Shown piece after piece: positions 34,146 through 46,019 of a DNA stretch of 64,000 nucleotides (position 1 is the first letter of the stretch; each line of letters opens with the position of its first letter). A program made the translations under genes and the position numbers. Source of the stretch: Sinohyriopsis cumingii (taxonomy: Eukaryota > Mollusca > Bivalvia > Unionida > Unionidae); the NCBI GenBank assembly GCA_028554795.2, contig CM068839.1, positions 89,996,182 to 90,060,181 of the forward strand, in the 5' to 3' direction. The notes under the pieces are model-generated. The model did not search any database, was not told where the DNA came from, and worked only from the letters and a program-made list of their open reading frames with translations.

Positions 34146-34787
34146 GTAAGATTATTACTTATGAACTGACATTGTATGACAATAAACTGAAGCTCCAAGT
34201 TCTCAAAAGGCCCAGCCGTTGGTTCAGATACTCATATTTCTGATATTTACATTACTTTGAGAAATTGACAAAAATTTTAAATTGCTAAAGCTACACCATA
34301 TTTGTTTTTTTATTTGAATTCATACATAATCTCTTCACCAAAATTATACATCACTGTTTACACATTATTTTTCATACTTTTAAGAAGATTGTTTTTTCAT
34401 GTATTAGAAACATATGTGTATATGATATTTCAGGAGCCATTCCTTGATCATCTAATATTCAAATTCATACACAATCTCTTCCCCAAAATGTTAATTAACT
34501 TTTTACATGTTATTTTTCGTACTTTCAAGAAGAAACTGATAATTTTTTCATCAGCAAGAGAAAAACATGTATACAAAATTCGGGAGCCATGTCATGACTG
34601 TGTTATATACGAATTCATGTTATAATGGAGCATTCTATAGTGGGGTCAGACTGTTTATTCCTTAGATCAGTGTTGGCCCGTGGCAGCGGTGATGGCAGGG
34701 GGTAATTACATGTACATATATTAGCAATTTAAATCAGGCAATTATGTAAAAATGTTGCAGTGGAAATTATAAATTATTTTTTTAAAA

Positions 34788-34820
<33 letters not shown>

Positions 34821-34821
34821 T
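34788..34821. repeat. (ATT)n microsatellite
   Basis: About eleven TTA/ATT triplets in a row. Confidence 0.9.
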
Positions 34822-35149
34822 TAATTGATTTCTACTTATGAATAAAAGTGCTTTGCTTAAATATAGTCAGTTTGGTTACGTGAAGAAATCAGTTGAATAA
34901 CAGGCTACTTGTGGAATAGCATACTGGATGTCATTGAGTGTCATAAATTTCATGTCAGGTAAAGAAGCTTGTGATTCATAGAATATTACTACACGGAGAA
35001 AGCATTGCTCAATTACACTGCTATGGGATGAGTCACAGGTTCATATACTTCTATTACTATATAGAGAAAGCGACTCTTGATGACTATGCTTTGAAATAGC
35101 CTACTGATTCATATACTCAGTGTTATTACACAAAAAAGCATTTCCCAAT

Positions 35150-36115
35150 GTGATTAGCTACTGATTTATAAACTCATTTTACTACACAGAAAGCTTTGCA
35201 TACTGACAATGCTGTGGGATGGCCTACTGATTAATAAACTCATGGTATTACACAGAAAGCTTTGCATAATGACACTTCTGTGGGATGGCCTACTGATTTA
35301 TAAACTCATTTTACTACACAGAAAGCTTTGCATAATGACACTACTGTAGGATGGCCTATTGATTTATAAATTCATGGTATAACACAGAAAGCTTTCCATA
35401 ATGACACTTCTGTGGGATGTCCTACTGATTTATAAACTCATTTTACTACACAGAAAGCTTTGCATAATGACACTACTGTATGATTGCCGGCTGATTTATG
35501 AAGTCATTTTACTAAACAGGAAGCTTTGCATAATGACACTACTGTGGGATGGCCTACTGATTTATAAACTCATTTAACAACACAGAAAGCTTTGCATAAT
35601 GACACTACTGTGGGATGGCCTACTGATATATAAACTCATTTTACTACACAGAACGCTTTGCATAATGACACTACTGTATGATTGCCGACTGATTTATGAA
35701 CTCATTTTACTAAACAGGAAGCTTTGCATAATGACACTACTTTGGGCTGGCCTACTGATTTATAAACTCATTTTACTACACAGAAAGCTTTGCATAATGA
35801 CACTACTGTATGATTGCCGACTAATTTATGAACTCATTTTACTACATAGGAAGCTTTGCATAATGACACTACTGTGGGATGGCCTATTGATTTATAAACT
35901 CATTTTACTACACAGAAAGCTTTGCATAATGACACTACTGTGGGCTGGCCTACTGATTTATAAACTCATTTTACTACACAGAACGCTTTGCATAATGCCA
36001 CTACTGTGGGCTGGCCTACTGATTTATAATCTCATTTTACTACACAGAAAGCTTTGCATAATGACACTACTATGGGATGGCCTACTGATTTATACACTCA
36101 TGGTATTACACAGCG
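35150..36115. repeat. 66-bp minisatellite, about 14-15 copies
   Basis: The unit runs from GTGGGATGGCCTACTGATTT through TTACTACACAGAAAGCTTTG to ATAATGACACTACT. 66 is a multiple of three, so a 177-aa repetitive ORF (35599-36132) is open by chance. Diverged units extend left to about 34970. Confidence 0.92.
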
Positions 36116-36347
36116 AAAGCATTTCTCCGTGAAACCAATATAGGATGGCTCACTGATTCAAATATTCCTGTCACTTAGACTAAGCATTTCTCAATAACGG
36201 TGCTGGAATTCTGCTTTGCTAGTCAGTCTGACCTGTGAATTGTTTTTCTACCACATCATGTAGGCAGAATCTGCCTTAGAAGCCCCTTCCACACACACTT
36301 ATTGCATACTTTTAGTTTTCCCTGACACAGATGAGAAATATCAGTGT

Positions 36348-37832
36348 AGCATGCCAAAGCATACATTACCTTCCCTGGCTTGCCAAAACAAACAGTACCC
36401 TCCCTGGCAAGCCAAAACATACAGTACATTCCCTGCCAAGCCAAAACATACATTACCTTCCCTGGCAAGCCAAAACATACATTACCTTCCCTGGCAAGCC
36501 AGAACATACAGTACCTTCCCTGGCAAGTCAAAATATACAGTACCCTCCCTGGCAAGCCAAAACATACAGTACCTTCCCTGGCATGTCAAAACATACAGTA
36601 CCCTCCCTGCCATGCCAAAACATACATTACCTTCCCTGGCTTGCCAAAACAAACAGTACCCTCCCTGGCATGCCAAAACATACAGTACATTCCCTGCCAA
36701 GCCAAAACATACATTACCTTCCCTGGCAAGCCAAAACATACAGTACCTTCCCTGGCAAGTCAAAACATACAGTACCCTCCCTGGCAAGCCAAAACATACA
36801 GTACCTTCCCTGGCATGCCAAAACATACAGTACCTTCCCTGGAATGCCAAAACATACAGTACTTTCCCTGGCATGCTAAAACATACAGTACCTTCCCTGG
36901 CAAGTCAAAACATACAGTACCTTCCCTGGAATGCCAAAACATACAGTACCTTCCCTGGCAAGTCAAAACATACAGTACCTTCCCTGGCAAGTCAAAACAT
37001 ACAGTACCCTCCCTGGCAAGCCAAAACATACAGTACCTTCCCTGGAATGCCAAAACATACAGTACCTTCCCTGGCAAGCCAAAACATACAGTACCTTCCC
37101 TGGAATGCCAAAACATACAGTACCCTCCCTGGCAAGCCAAAACATACAGTACCTTCCCTGGCATGCCAAAACATACAGTACCTTCCCTGGCATGCCAAAA
37201 CATACAGTACCTTCCCTGGAATGCCAAAACATACAGTACCTTCCCTGGCATGCCAAAACATACAGTACCTTCCCTGGCAAGCCAAAACATACAGTACCTT
37301 CCCTGGCATGCCAAAACATACAGTGCCCTCCCTGGAATGCCAAAACATACAGTACCTTCCCTGGCATGCCAAAACATACAGTACCTTCCCTGGCATGCCA
37401 AAACATACAGTACCTTCCCTGGCATGCCAAAACATACAGTACCTTCCCTGGAATGCCAAAACATACAGTACCTTCCCTGGCATGCCAAAACATACAGTAC
37501 CTTCCCTGGCAAGCCAAAACATACAGTACCTTCCCTGGCATGCCAAAACATACAGTACCTTCCCTGGCATGCCAAAACATACAGTACCCTCCCTGCCATG
37601 CCAAAACATACAGTACCCTCCCTGGCATGCCAAAACATATAGTACCTTCCCTGGCATGCCACAACATACAGTACCTTCCCTGGCATGCCAAAACATACAG
37701 TACCTTGCCTGGCATGCCAAAACATACAGTACCTTCCCTGGCATGCCAAAACATACAGTACCTTCCCTGGCATGCCAAAACATACAGTACCTTCCCTGCC
37801 ATGCCAAAACATACAGTACCTTCCCTGGCTTT
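36348..37832. repeat. 29-bp minisatellite, about 51 copies
   Basis: The unit is CCCTGGCATGCCAAAACATA followed by CAGTACCTT, with variants GGCAAGCC and GGAATGCC. As 29 is not a multiple of three, each frame cycles through all three phases. The unit has no stop in any phase of either strand, which creates ORFs of up to 497 codons on both strands. They are not genes. Confidence 0.96.
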
Positions 37833-38109
37833 GCTTATTCTTGATTGTACAGTATGCAGTTGTTTATAGGAGTAGGTGGCATGCCATATTTTACCACATC
37901 ATTGCTGTTTCTCTAAGGAAAGAACTGGCTATATGACCAGTAACAAAAGTAAAGGTTGCTTTACAAATATTGAATTTCACAGTGCAGAGCTGGCGCTTCA
38001 TTTGTGCACTTTTCAGAAGTTGAATATGCCTTTATCCTAACTTTCAAGATTGTTTTCTTCTGTACGTTCAAGTATATATTTGTAATCACCTACACATACA
38101 TGTACATTG

Positions 38110-38370
38110 AACCAGTTCATAATGGTCATATTTCATAAAGGTTATCACAGTTTTATTGTGCAGATTTCCTGCATAACGGTCACCTGTTGAATACAAAAGC
38201 CCTCTTTAAGTATCCTATATATAGTGGTTACTGAATGTCCTGTATATAGCGGTCACATGCTGAAGACATTGGTCACTGCACCTATTTCCTGTATATTTCC
38301 TGTATACAGAGGTCACAGTGTTTCCTGTATATAGCAGGTACCTGCTGAAATGAGGTCACTATATAATTTC
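38110..38370. repeat. Degenerate repeat with TTTCCTGTATATAGCGGTCAC
   Basis: Four to six imperfect copies of a CCTGTATATAGCGGTCAC-type phrase at irregular spacing of about 30-45 bp. Confidence 0.5.
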
Positions 38371-38597
38371 CTTTGCAAAATAATAAGATCACATAAATTT
38401 ACATGTCATTTATATCTTAAATGTACAAGTTCATGGTTTATTTAATAGGTTGGGTAAATTTATAATGTGAACAAAAACTGACATTTTTTGTTTACATTTG
38501 AAGTTCTGTAGACTACTTCAGTTATTTATGGGTAATTTGTTTTTAACTTGTCATCCTACTCATGCAGTTATAATTAAAAGTGCATGGTACATTTCAG

Positions 38598-38805
38598 GTT
38601 TATTTCAAAAGATGGTACATCCTGATTGTTTTTTCCCTCGGATCATCAATACAAGGTGGGGTTTGGAACACATGGGGGCCAATTGCAAGTGCGAGTGAGG
38701 CTGCATTTGGCTGGACAGATTCAACGTTTGCTCTCCTCACTAACGGGGGGCCTATAGCTTACATCATAGCTGCATTCCCTCTCTCATGGTTAATTGATAT
38801 AAAAG
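38598..38805 (+). CDS. SLC49A4: SLC49A4 (DIRC2)-like transporter, N-terminal exon
   Basis: Acceptor CATTTCAG at 38590-38597, donor AAAAG|GTAAAT at 38806; 208 bp, phase 0 to 1. It encodes VYFKRWYILIVFSLGSSIQG, then VWNTWGPIASASEAAFGW and a membrane helix ending SWLIDIKG. The VWNTWGPI motif and the first two membrane segments with the following D-x-x-G loop are characteristic of SLC49A4, a major-facilitator protein of lysosomes reported in mammals to export pyridoxine with protons. The initiating exon upstream was not found with certainty. Confidence 0.85.
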
Positions 38806-39499
38806 GTAAATACAAGTTACAGGTTTGTGCATTCATTCATGGCAACTGGTTCAGTAGTAAACATCCTGTAGTACAACACCTGTGTATGCTGAATAACATC
38901 AAAGGTGTAAGGAGAAACTATATAAAACACAACATGCTTCAGATGTTAATGAACATAAACTCTGTTCATTGACTGAATAAGAAGAACATTGATAGAGTAA
39001 TTAGACAATAGCTGACCTCAAGGCCTAGAGGAAAATGTTGCTTTACGTGTAATAGTTTGAGATCCAAATAAACACCTAGTCAGTATGATTTTGTTGTTTA
39101 TCTTTGTATAGTTAAAGTGTGGCAATTGCAACATTGTGTGATAAATAATATTAAAAATGGACAATTTGGGGAAGATGGAAATTGGGGTCTAAGCTTGTGG
39201 AATTCATGTCAGGGCTTGTGGGTTTTGTTTAATGTAACCAGCCTTGGGACTTTGTCTACAAAGAAGTTTGTTTGAGCACTGAATTAATTGGTCAACGAGT
39301 TCATATGAAAATGATACTAAATTCTTAATTGCATCTGCGGGTAACTACTGCACATTAAAAATGCTTTCTCTGGATCCCAAGTATCTTTGACTCGAACAAT
39401 TGTTGTTTACCTCGATAAAATATTGTATTTCCTTTATCTTACATTTCATTTTTGTACAAGTTAGCTCTCATGTTATGCTGATGTGCCATTATCTCTCTC

Positions 39500-39530
<31 letters not shown>

Positions 39531-39538
39531 ACCCACAC
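39500..39538. repeat. (CA)n microsatellite
   Basis: ACACAC run with a few CCC changes at its right end. Confidence 0.95.
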
Positions 39539-40571
39539 AAAGAACACGTGATTACAGGCTTCCTGCATTTTTGGGGGTCATATAACCCTCAATTCTTGAC
39601 TCTTGTGCAGTTTTGAGCACTCTTTTTTATCAGGGAAAAGCAAAAATAACTGCGTCCTACATTTTTAAGGTCAGAGTCACTAAAGGCAACACAAACGTGA
39701 AGATCTCAGTCATTTTAAAACAATATGTTTTGGCACTTCAGACATTTAAGGTTTGTTGTTGTCAGCTGAATTACTACACAATGTCACTGAAAGCCACCAG
39801 GGTAACCTACTTTCTGGGTTGAAATAATGACAACAGGGACTACATTTCTGGGTGACAAACTTGCAGAAATACAAAATCAGGCATTATTCTACAAAGTACT
39901 TGTTTTTAAAGATAAAGTTTTTAAAAACATGGAAATTTATATAATATATGTTGTTGGATAATGAATGGAGATTAAGTAGAACAAGATCCATAACAGAAAA
40001 TTCTGGAGTGCAGCTCTATTTCAGGTAAAATCAGTATTCAAACATATACATATTTTTGTGGGTAGTAACTTTGACCAAATGTTTATAACAGTATCGATGT
40101 CCAAGGAAGATTGTTTTTTATGCAGTATCAGTGACAAAGTTTGTGTGACAAAACTGTCAAAATAAATAAATATTTAAAAAAAAGTTGTTATCACTAGTGC
40201 ATTAAGTACTTTCTAATGTTTTTCTTTGTCTCATTGAAATAGATTTTTTCCCCCTAACTTTGGAGAACAGGGAACACAGTGTGTACTCTGCCCTTGGCAT
40301 GCTAGATGTGATACTGATGCATGCATGCATGAATTCAGACAAACATTCAAACATGATTACTTTTTGTGGAATACTGATTGATCATGATAATAGTGAAAAA
40401 TAAAATTACATACAGTATTGTCAGTCATCCTTTTTTATCTTCATGAAATTATTGGAAATTGGAAATTGAATACATTTTTGTGACCTGAATTATTTTCTTC
40501 CTTGGTTAATATGCTTAGTGTGCATTTTTTAAATTGTTAAAATAATTATTTTGTTTATCTACAAAGTGCAG

Positions 40572-40662
40572 GTATCCGATGGGCTACTTTGTGCAAGAGC
40601 TTTCTGGATGCCTTGGGAACTGGTTTACGCTGTATTCCTGCTGATCCAACAACAGCAACTTG
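40572..40662 (+). CDS. SLC49A4: SLC49A4-like transporter, second supported exon
   Basis: Acceptor GTGCAG ending at 40571, donor TTG|GTAAGA at 40663; 91 bp, phase 1 to 2. It encodes GIRWATLCKSFLDALGTGLR then CIPADPTTATW. It joins exactly in frame to the exons before and after. LGTGLRCIP is a strong match to the third membrane segment of the family. Confidence 0.85.
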
Positions 40663-40709
40663 GTAAGATTCAGTTCTGTGTAATTATATTCCTATACTGG
40701 TTGTTAATT

Positions 40710-41075
40710 ACTTACCTGTGATATAATTACACATAATTCCACATGATATTATCTCACAGACAGGACTAATTGCATAATTCATTGTATAGATGTGATATCT
40801 CACAGACTTGGGAAAAATGACACAGAATTACATACCTGTGATATCTTACAGATGGAGGAAAAGTCACATACAATTACATTCTTGTTATTTCTCCTAGAGT
40901 GAAGAAAAATCACACTGAATGCATATTTACACGTGACGTTTCAGAGTTTGGAAAAATCGTACAGAAGTAATTACATATTTGTGATATCTCACAGGGTGAA
41001 GAAAAGTCACACACAGCAATTAATTTCATACCTGTGATATCTCACAGAATGAGGGAAAATCACACAAAATCATAA
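40710..41075. repeat. Degenerate repeat of about 60 bp
   Basis: About six copies of CCTGTGATATCTCACAG followed by a GAAAAATCACAC-type phrase and an ACATAATTACAT phrase. Intronic. Confidence 0.7.
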
Positions 41076-41332
41076 TGGCAGACTATAGTTTAAATTATAT
41101 TTATTCAAGAAGCATCTTCACAAAAGTGATTTATTTCCAAACAATGCAATATCTGGGAATTCAGTAGAAGTCTGGAAGCTTAGTAAAATCTCTCCCCTGT
41201 TACAAAGAGATTCTTGCAATATTTTTCTAGTGTATACATGTTAGTTATAAACAAAGTGGGCATAAAGTATTTGATAAATGAGTAGTGTAGGTCCCATTTA
41301 AAAAAACAAGGTCAAATTATATCTTGTCACTA

Positions 41333-41474
41333 GTTTGGGGCAGGACCATGGTATTTGAATTAATATATGCTTGTAACATTGTTAACTTAGACTCTCCCAT
41401 CCAGTTAGGGGCAGGACCATGGTATCTGAATTAATATATGCTTGTAACATTGTTAATTTACGCTCTCCCATCCA
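41333..41474 (+). repeat. 71-bp tandem duplication
   Basis: GGGGCAGGACCATGGTATYT to CTCTCCCATCCA occurs twice, head to tail, with about four differences. Intronic, next to a SINE. Confidence 0.9.
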
Positions 41475-41480
41475 GTTTCA

Positions 41481-41817
41481 TCCTATAATAATGTCGACCG
41501 CTCCGGTGGCCTAATGGTTAGAGCGTCCTCCTCGGATGCGGGAGGTCATGAGTTCGATCCCCGGCCAAGTCATAACAAAGATTTACAAAAATGGTACTAA
41601 CAGCTGCCTCACTTGGCGCTTAGCATTAAGAGGTTAGTGTTAGGACTGGTTGGCCTGGCGTCAGGATAATGTGGATGGGACATCATGCTACATGTCTGCG
41701 GCATAATGCCCCAGTGCTAGACATCACTATAAACTGTCACACTGCAGACATCGTAGCGATATGACTGAAAAATTGTTAAAGCTATTTTTAAAAATATATA
41801 AATCCTATAGTAATGTC
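41481..41817 (+). mobile_element. SINE family B, full copy with target duplication
   Basis: The head GACCGCTCCGGTGGCCTAAT starts at 41496. B box GAGTTCGATCCCC. The body is shared with the copies at 31687, 53871 and 55070. Target duplications TCCTATAATAATGTC (41481-41495) and TCCTATAGTAATGTC (41803-41817) match 14 of 15. Confidence 0.93.
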
Positions 41818-42308
41818 AGAGATGCTTTCTTGGTAGTACATGTTACTATTTTGATAGCCTCCAAATTTATTTTTTCCCAGTGATTGTTTTTCTTGTACAA
41901 TAGAGTTTTCCCAGATAAAATAAGCATAGTCAAAGAAAGGAAATCTATAAGCTTGATGCATTCTTTCCGGGGATAAGTGATCCAATCTATTTTTCAAAAT
42001 CTTGAAAGGATTTAACTTTCTCCCCAGCCTAAATTTCAGATAAATACTTTAAATATGCATGCCAAGTGGCATCACCAGCTGATATAATACCTAAATACTT
42101 GTGTTTGGATACTTCTTAAGTATATTGCTATCTATTTGCAGTATAGGATAGTTGCTTGGATTACGATTTCTTGTGTTTAGAATTTAACATTTGGATTATG
42201 TTTTCATGATATAAGTGTTGTTTTCTCTGGGTTAACAAGCCATTAGAATTGAACATTTGTATTTCAGCAGTAATATATAGTGTAGTGTTTTCAGTAAATA
42301 GTCAAATT

Positions 42309-42483
42309 CATTGGTTCCCAACCTGTTGGCCGCTGACCTCTGGGGGTCTACAGGGTATTCAGAGGGTATGTATTTTATCTAATAATGGAGCCTAAATCTT
42401 ATACTATTAGCATTTGAGGGTCTGTGAAACTTGTTGACATCATGAATGGGCCCTGATAATCATAAAGGTTGGGAATCCCTGGT
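42309..42483. mobile_element. hAT-like MITE
   Basis: Imperfect terminal inverted repeats: CATTGGTTCCCAACCT at the left and AGGTTGGGAATCCCTGG at the right. The ends resemble the CAGTGGTTCCCAACC-type termini of non-autonomous hAT elements. The interior is short and non-coding. An 8-bp target duplication is not obvious. Confidence 0.65.
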
Positions 42484-44035
42484 CTAAGTGTTGATAGTAT
42501 ATAAATTAATATATCCTAAAAACAATAGTGCTCAAAAGATCAATCTCTAGTCATTTGTGATTCGAAAATCAGAAATTCAGGACAACTCTTTCCTTTCACT
42601 GTGATAAGTAGTATTCTAACTATACAGTTAACTACCTTGAATTCAGATTTTTTAAAGTTTAATTAAATAATATTGAGTGTAGAACATAATCAGATGCTTT
42701 AGTTACATCAAGGAAAACATTTCTAACTTCCTTTCCTGCTATAGGGCTAGACAAGTCGACATATTTTAAATACATGTATTTAGCACCTCATAGGTTGTAA
42801 AGTTAGTGGGTGTAAAGCCAGATTGATTTGGTGTAATCAGATTATGTTGGGTAATAAATTTCTTCAGACTTGCATAGACATACTTTTCAAATACCTTAGA
42901 CAAAATACAAAGAAGTGATAATTTGAAACATTTGTTTTACAGTCTTTTTGTTGACTGCCTACTTTTGTTAGTTTCCAAGAACAGCATACCTTAGAGTAGC
43001 TGGAGGAATTTTTAATTTTGTAAGTCAACCTTTGATTTTGAAAATATTTGGATTCACGCATTTCACTAACGATTCTGTTTCTTTTCTTGATGGTGTATTA
43101 ACTAATGACAAGGGTTATGTTAATGTTTTGTTTGATTGTTTCAAGTTTATAACTTGTTTTCTAGTTGTTTTTTTCCAGGGCAAATTTTTAGCATAAGAGT
43201 GTCCTTTAGTGCACAACTTTTCTTACTGCATCCCAAATTAGGTTTGTGAAGAATTTAGCAATGGTATCATTGCTGTTTTTTTTTTTGTCAAGTATTTCAT
43301 CTCATAAAACAGATTAAAAACTGAAGTGAATTCAACAAATTATAATCCTCCTAATCATATGATCATATCACCATTTTATAGTACTTGAATTCTAGAGCAG
43401 TAAATAAGATAGTATACATGGGACAATGGTGTCTGACTCCATTTGAATGAAATGAATCCAGGACACCAGCACTAAATAAAAAATTGGGGTCTCGCATCAT
43501 TATTATGTCTAGTAAGGTTTCAGGATACTCAGTAAAATTTGTAGATTACAAGATTGGGGTAGATGAAGTACTTAATTATTAGAAGCAAGAAAGATTTAAC
43601 TAAAATCTCCCACAGCCACTAGGTGGTCTGGTTAGTTTCTTGGTTCTGTCAGTTCTAACTTCAGTACAGTCCCAAACAGATGATTCACAATTTAATAGTA
43701 TCTATGTCTTAACAACATTTCTTTCCATTGAAATTTATTTATTACGACAAAACGTTCTGGACCTCATAAACCAAAATCAATTTGTAGAATTGCAATAAAT
43801 TCAGTGTCACTTTGATGTGGACAGATTACCCCAACTCCCAAACCCACCCACCCCCCAAAAAAGAGTTCTCCTTTCCTTACCGAAAAATGAAGAATAACCA
43901 AATACAGTAATTTCATTGTTCAAAATCAATTAGTGTACCCAATTTTCAGTTTAATGAAAGCGAAATATTAGACTGATGGGTATTGAGATGAATCAAGTTG
44001 AGTTTAGATTTCAGATTTTGAATATGAAGATTTGA

Positions 44036-44345
44036 TGCATAGTGCCAGAACCAGGATCCATGGTGTCAGACATAGGATGCATAGTGTCAGAACCAGGATC
44101 CATGGTGTCAGACCTAGGATGCATAGTGTCAGAACCAGGATCCATGCTGTCAGACCTAGAATGCATAGTGTCAGAACCAGGATCCATGGTGTCAGACCTA
44201 GTATGCATAGTGTCAGAACCAGGATCCATGGTGTCAGACCTAGGATGCATAGTGTCAGAACCAGGATCCATGGTGTCAGACCTAGGATGCATAGTGTCAG
44301 AACCAGGATCCATGGTGTCAGACCCTGGATGCATAGTGTCAAGCC
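44036..44345. repeat. 42-bp minisatellite (dimer of 21 bp)
   Basis: About seven copies of AGTGTCAGAACCAGGATCCAT plus GGTGTCAGACCTAGGATGCAT; the two 21-mers are related to each other. Being a multiple of three, it leaves long repetitive ORFs on both strands that are artefacts. Confidence 0.95.
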
Positions 44346-45855
44346 CAAGGTGCATCATTTCAGACCCATGATTTGGTTCTATGCCTGTCAAAGGATACAT
44401 AACCAGTGCAAAAGAACGGCAATGAATATTATTATTGCTTGAGGTGAAAAATAGACAATAGGTTGATGTAAGAAAGAATTTAATTCACATAATCGAAAGA
44501 AGTGGGCATGATTATAACTCTCTTTAAATAAAAGTAAATTTTTATCTCCCTGGATAAAGCAACAGACCAACACATTGATAATTTCCAGTGTAAAATATAG
44601 CAGCAGTACTAGAACTAAGTAAAAGCAGTCCAGTATATGGACATGTGAAATCCTATGAACAGCTCAGTCGGTATTGATCATTTGTAATTGCCATTTAACC
44701 TGTCCACCTCTTCACTGTGGTTGCATGTGCATCACATAGCTTTATGAGATCTATGAAAATCACTACCATTTTACTGAAGTGTACGTGAACGTAACCTTCC
44801 TTTATAGTACATAAAACATTTTGGTTGACTTTGAAAACCCATTAGAAAAAAAAATAGAAATAGAGAAAATTGTATTTTAAAAAAAAAGAATGAAACTGGC
44901 ACTTTTTATTTGTGTAATATGATTTTAACTCGGTTTTATTTTCTTATGCTTCAACTTTGTTATACTTTTCTATAATAAATTGCACGATGTTTGATAAATA
45001 CATTAATCTAGGTCATTATTGAATAGTCATGTCTTCCACAAATTTTCACAACAAGCTGCAGCTTGACCAATGGTTCAAATAGCCTTCTGATAATTAAGTA
45101 AGGAGCGTTTCAGTTAATATTATTCAAGATTTAAAGCTAACAAAGGTATGGAAAAGTTAACGCTGATAAATTCATTAGTATTTTTCCTTGTATGCAAGAA
45201 ATCTGTAAAATAAAGTCTTACAGAAATGCTCTAATTGCAGTGACTATTTTGTTATTTCTCACAGTCCAGTGTTAGCATGAGATGTGCAAGTCCAATAGGA
45301 TTGCCTTTTCTGGCCTTTGTGACTCAATCAATCTTACTAGTTTATTAGGGGACTTAGATAGTCAAATGGTGGCAGACTCTATACCACTGGTGTCCTACAT
45401 TTGACCCTGTTTTTGCATATTCAAGGGTAAGTGGTCACCCTTAAAATGTGAGTTTTCTCCAATTTTGTTTTTCTTTCCTCTAATACCAGCCTGGGTCTGT
45501 TGTGTGGTTTTCTGCATTTTCTTTGGTTTATGACTGTTGAGGGAACATTATGTAACATCTATGCCTTTAAAAATAAGGAAACACAAATTGGGTCATAGTG
45601 GCCAACTTTCCCTGCTCCAGTGATTATACAAAGGATTTGCTTTTGGCGCTTTTTATTTGACATCCAAGTCAATAAAGAACAATCAGTTTAAGGACTAGTG
45701 AGTTATTTTAGGTTTTTGAATGATGTAGTAGTGGAATAGAAAAATCATAGAACTAAAATGAGTATCTTTTGAGTATAACTATAAAGAAAAACAAACTCGA
45801 TGGGTTAGCAAGTGGTTTTATAATGATTCTGTAATTTATTGACCCTCCTTTTGAG

Positions 45856-46019
45856 GTTGATACATATTGGTCAGTTCTTAAATGGAGTTGCAGGCCCTGT
45901 TGCAATGGGAGGACCACCTGTGGTGTCAGCAGAATGGTTTCCACCCCACCAGAGAACCACAACAACAGCAGTATCAATTGTAATCAGTTTCTTTGGGGCT
46001 TCAGCATCATTTCTACTAG
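45856..46019 (+). CDS. SLC49A4: SLC49A4-like transporter, third supported exon
   Basis: Acceptor TTTTGAG ending at 45855; 164 bp, phase 2 to 1. It encodes LIHIGQFLNGVAGPVAMGG, then a VVSAEWFPPHQRTTTTAVS segment and SFFGASASFLLG. The GQFLNGVAGP and EWF..RTTTTA motifs match the fourth and fifth membrane regions of the family. The expected donor position reads CTACTAG|GGAAAT, GG instead of GT; reading on would give a stop four codons later. Confidence 0.85.

Noticed and set aside
36351-37869. Long ORFs of 99 to 497 codons on both strands
   Set aside because: They are products of the stop-free 29-bp minisatellite, not genes.
44004-44442. Overlapping repetitive ORFs of 109-136 codons
   Set aside because: Artefacts of the 42-bp array.
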